Below are positions 33,546 to 35,007 of a stretch of DNA of 35,007 bases, piece by piece (position 1 is the first letter of the stretch; the number at the start of each line of letters is the position of its first letter). The stretch is from an uncultured Flavonifractor sp. (lineage in GTDB: Bacteria > Bacillota > Clostridia > Oscillospirales > Oscillospiraceae), in assembly GCF_944383115.1 (NCBI RefSeq), contig NZ_CALWOJ010000013.1:1-35007 (forward strand), written 5' to 3'. The notes below the pieces were generated by a model that saw only the letters and a program-made list of their open reading frames with translations, did not search any database and had not been told where the DNA came from. A program made the translations under genes and the position numbers.

Positions 33546-34529
33546 ATGGAACTGATCCAACGGCCCCGCCGCCTGCGGGGCAATGACGCGGTGCGCCGCC
33601 TGTGCCGGGAGACCCGCATGTCCCCCGACAGCCTGATCTACCCCATCTTTGTGGACGAGACCCTCCAGGGGGTGCGGCCCATCGAGGCCCTGCCCGGCCA
33701 GAATCACTATGGCATCGACAGCGTGTGCCAGGCGGTGGAGGAGTGCCTGGCTGCCGGGGTGAATCACTGCATCCTCTTCGGCCTGCCCGCCCATAAGGAC
33801 GCCATTGGCTCCTCCGCCTGGGATGAGAACGGCGTGGTGCAGCAGGCCATCCGGGCCATCAAGGCCAAATATCCCGACTTCTATGTCATCACCGACGTGT
33901 GCATGTGCGAGTACACCGACCACGGCCACTGCGGCATCCTCCGGGGCCATGAGGTGGACAACGACCAGACCCTGGAGGTGCTGGCCAAGACTGCCCTGTC
34001 CCACGTCCAGGCTGGAGCCGACATGGTGGCTCCCTCCGACATGATGGACGGCCGTGTGGCCGCCATCCGGGCCATCCTGGATGAACACGGCTATCAGACC
34101 ACCCCCATCATGGCCTACTCCGCCAAGTATGCCTCCGCCTTCTACGGACCCTTCCGGTCTGCGGCAGGTTCCGCCCCCTCCTTCGGGGACCGGAAAGGCT
34201 ACCAGATGGACCCCCACAACCGGAAGGAGGCCCTGAAGGAGTGCGCCCTGGACATTGAGGAGGGGGCCGACATCATCATGGTCAAGCCCGCCCTCAGCTA
34301 TCTGGATGTGATCCGGGAATGCTCCGACGCCTACGACCTGCCCATGTGCGCCTACTCCGTGTCCGGTGAGTACGCTATGATCAAGGCCACTGCCGCCGCG
34401 GGGCTCATCGACGAGTACCGCATCATGTGCGAGTCCGCCCTGTCCGTGTTCCGGGCGGGCGCCAACATGCTCATTACCTACTACGCCAAGGAACTGGCTC
34501 AGGCCATTCAGAAAGGGGACATCGGCTGA
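33546..34529 (+). CDS. hemB: Porphobilinogen synthase (delta-aminolevulinate dehydratase)
   Basis: Condenses two 5-aminolevulinates to porphobilinogen. The 327-residue protein has the zinc-site cysteines C119, C121 and C129 ([12 protein letters not shown]) and the Schiff-base lysines K194 ([13 protein letters not shown]) and K247 ([11 protein letters not shown]), so it is the zinc-dependent type. ATG 33546 has AGAAGG about 8 bases upstream; in-frame GTG 33537 would overlap the preceding gene and is less likely. It is followed by hemL with a one-base overlap (TGATG). Confidence 0.96.
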   Translation: MELIQRPRRLRGNDAVRRLCRETRMSPDSLIYPIFVDETLQGVRPIEALPGQNHYGIDSVCQAVEECLAAGVNHCILFGLPAHKDAIGSSAWDENGVVQQAIRAIKAKYPDFYVITDVCMCEYTDHGHCGILRGHEVDNDQTLEVLAKTALSHVQAGADMVAPSDMMDGRVAAIRAILDEHGYQTTPIMAYSAKYASAFYGPFRSAAGSAPSFGDRKGYQMDPHNRKEALKECALDIEEGADIIMVKPALSYLDVIRECSDAYDLPMCAYSVSGEYAMIKATAAAGLIDEYRIMCESALSVFRAGANMLITYYAKELAQAIQKGDIG

Positions 34530-35007
34530 TGGGACGCTCGGAAGAACTGTTTGAGCAGGCCGTCAAGGTACTGCCCGGCGGGGTCAACTCCCCGGTGCGG
34601 GCCTACCGGGCGGTGGGCATGGCCCCCCGTTTCATCACCCGGGCCGACGGCCCCTTCATCTGGGACGAGGACGGCCGGAAGTATATCGACTACGTCTGCT
34701 CCTGGGGCCCCATGATCCTGGGCCACAACCACCCGGTGATCCGGGAGGCGGTGGAGAAGGCCGTGAAGGACGGCCTGTCCTTCGGCGCCCCCACCCGCCG
34801 GGAGGTGGAGATTGCCCAGCTCATGGTGGAGCTGGTGCCGGGCATCGAGATGGTGCGCATGGTCAACTCGGGTACCGAGGCGGTGATGTCCGCCGTCCGG
34901 CTGGCCCGTGGGGCCACCGGCCGGGACAAGATCATCAAGTTTGAGGGCTGCTACCACGGCCACTCCGACTGCCTGCTGGTGAACGCCGGCTCCTCCGCCC
35001 TGGCGGG
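34529..35007 (+). CDS. hemL: Glutamate-1-semialdehyde 2,1-aminomutase, 5' part
   Basis: PLP enzyme converting glutamate-1-semialdehyde to 5-aminolevulinate, partner of HemA. The open frame runs off the window edge after about 159 codons. It begins [20 protein letters not shown], followed by [10 protein letters not shown], the [17 protein letters not shown] block, [17 protein letters not shown] and [10 protein letters not shown], all typical of HemL. The PLP-binding Lys lies beyond the edge. ATG 34529 shares one base with the hemB TGA; AAAGGGG lies upstream. Confidence 0.93.
   Translation, partial: MGRSEELFEQAVKVLPGGVNSPVRAYRAVGMAPRFITRADGPFIWDEDGRKYIDYVCSWGPMILGHNHPVIREAVEKAVKDGLSFGAPTRREVEIAQLMVELVPGIEMVRMVNSGTEAVMSAVRLARGATGRDKIIKFEGCYHGHSDCLLVNAGSSALA

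Noticed and set aside
1-35007. CRISPR array, tRNA, rRNA, insertion sequence or prophage
   Set aside because: No regularly spaced repeats, cloverleaf-like tRNA sequence, transposase, integrase or phage structural gene was seen on either strand.

Overview
The window looks like a chromosomal segment of a GC-rich, strictly anaerobic Firmicute, most likely a gut Oscillospiraceae/Ruminococcaceae relative. That placement is an inference from gene style: anaerobic (cobalt-early) B12 genes, a CbiMNQO cobalt transporter, UgtP-like glycolipid and CtpE-like ATPase families, and strong AGGAGG ribosome binding sites. No rRNA, tRNA, CRISPR array, transposase or phage gene was seen.

Layout. Positions 1-3000 hold a two-component system on the minus strand (OmpR-type regulator, then a multi-pass histidine kinase). 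Its promoter is back to back with one for a short Sfp-type phosphopantetheinyl transferase. Positions 3.8-6.0 kb hold a diacylglycerol-type glycosyltransferase and a flippase-like membrane protein that overlap by one base and end in a terminator. Next come a ROK sugar kinase (6.0-7.0 kb), a small two-helix membrane protein on the minus strand, and a P-type ATPase coupled to a GNAT acetyltransferase (7.5-10.4 kb).

From 10.4 kb to the right edge every gene is on the plus strand and belongs to tetrapyrrole/cobalamin synthesis. A consensus promoter, a cobalamin riboswitch and a strong intrinsic terminator precede cbiD-cbiF-cbiG-cbiH-cbiJ-cbiET-cbiA-cobT-cobU-cobS-(short CobU-like)-cobC-cbiB-cobD-cbiP-cbiC-cbiK, mostly joined by 4-bp ATGA/GTGA overlaps. 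A second cobalamin riboswitch, without an obvious terminator, precedes cbiM-cbiN-cbiQ-cbiO (cobalt uptake), cbiL, a hemA-sirC fusion, hemC, a cobA-hemD fusion, hemB and hemL (cut by the window edge).

Together these genes encode nearly the whole route from glutamyl-tRNA to the complete corrinoid: glutamyl-tRNA to uroporphyrinogen III (HemA, L, B, C, D), to cobalt-sirohydrochlorin (CobA, SirC, CbiK, with CbiMNQO supplying cobalt), ring contraction and methylation (CbiL, H, F, G, D, J, ET, C), amidation (CbiA, CbiP) and nucleotide-loop assembly (CobD, CbiB, CobU, CobT, CobS, CobC). A corrinoid adenosyltransferase and lower-ligand synthesis genes are not in the window. I see no clearly unprecedented system. 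The most unusual points are the HemA-SirC fusion, a pair of CobU-family proteins with complementary motif losses, and an inverted pair of 27-bp palindromic repeats inside the operon.
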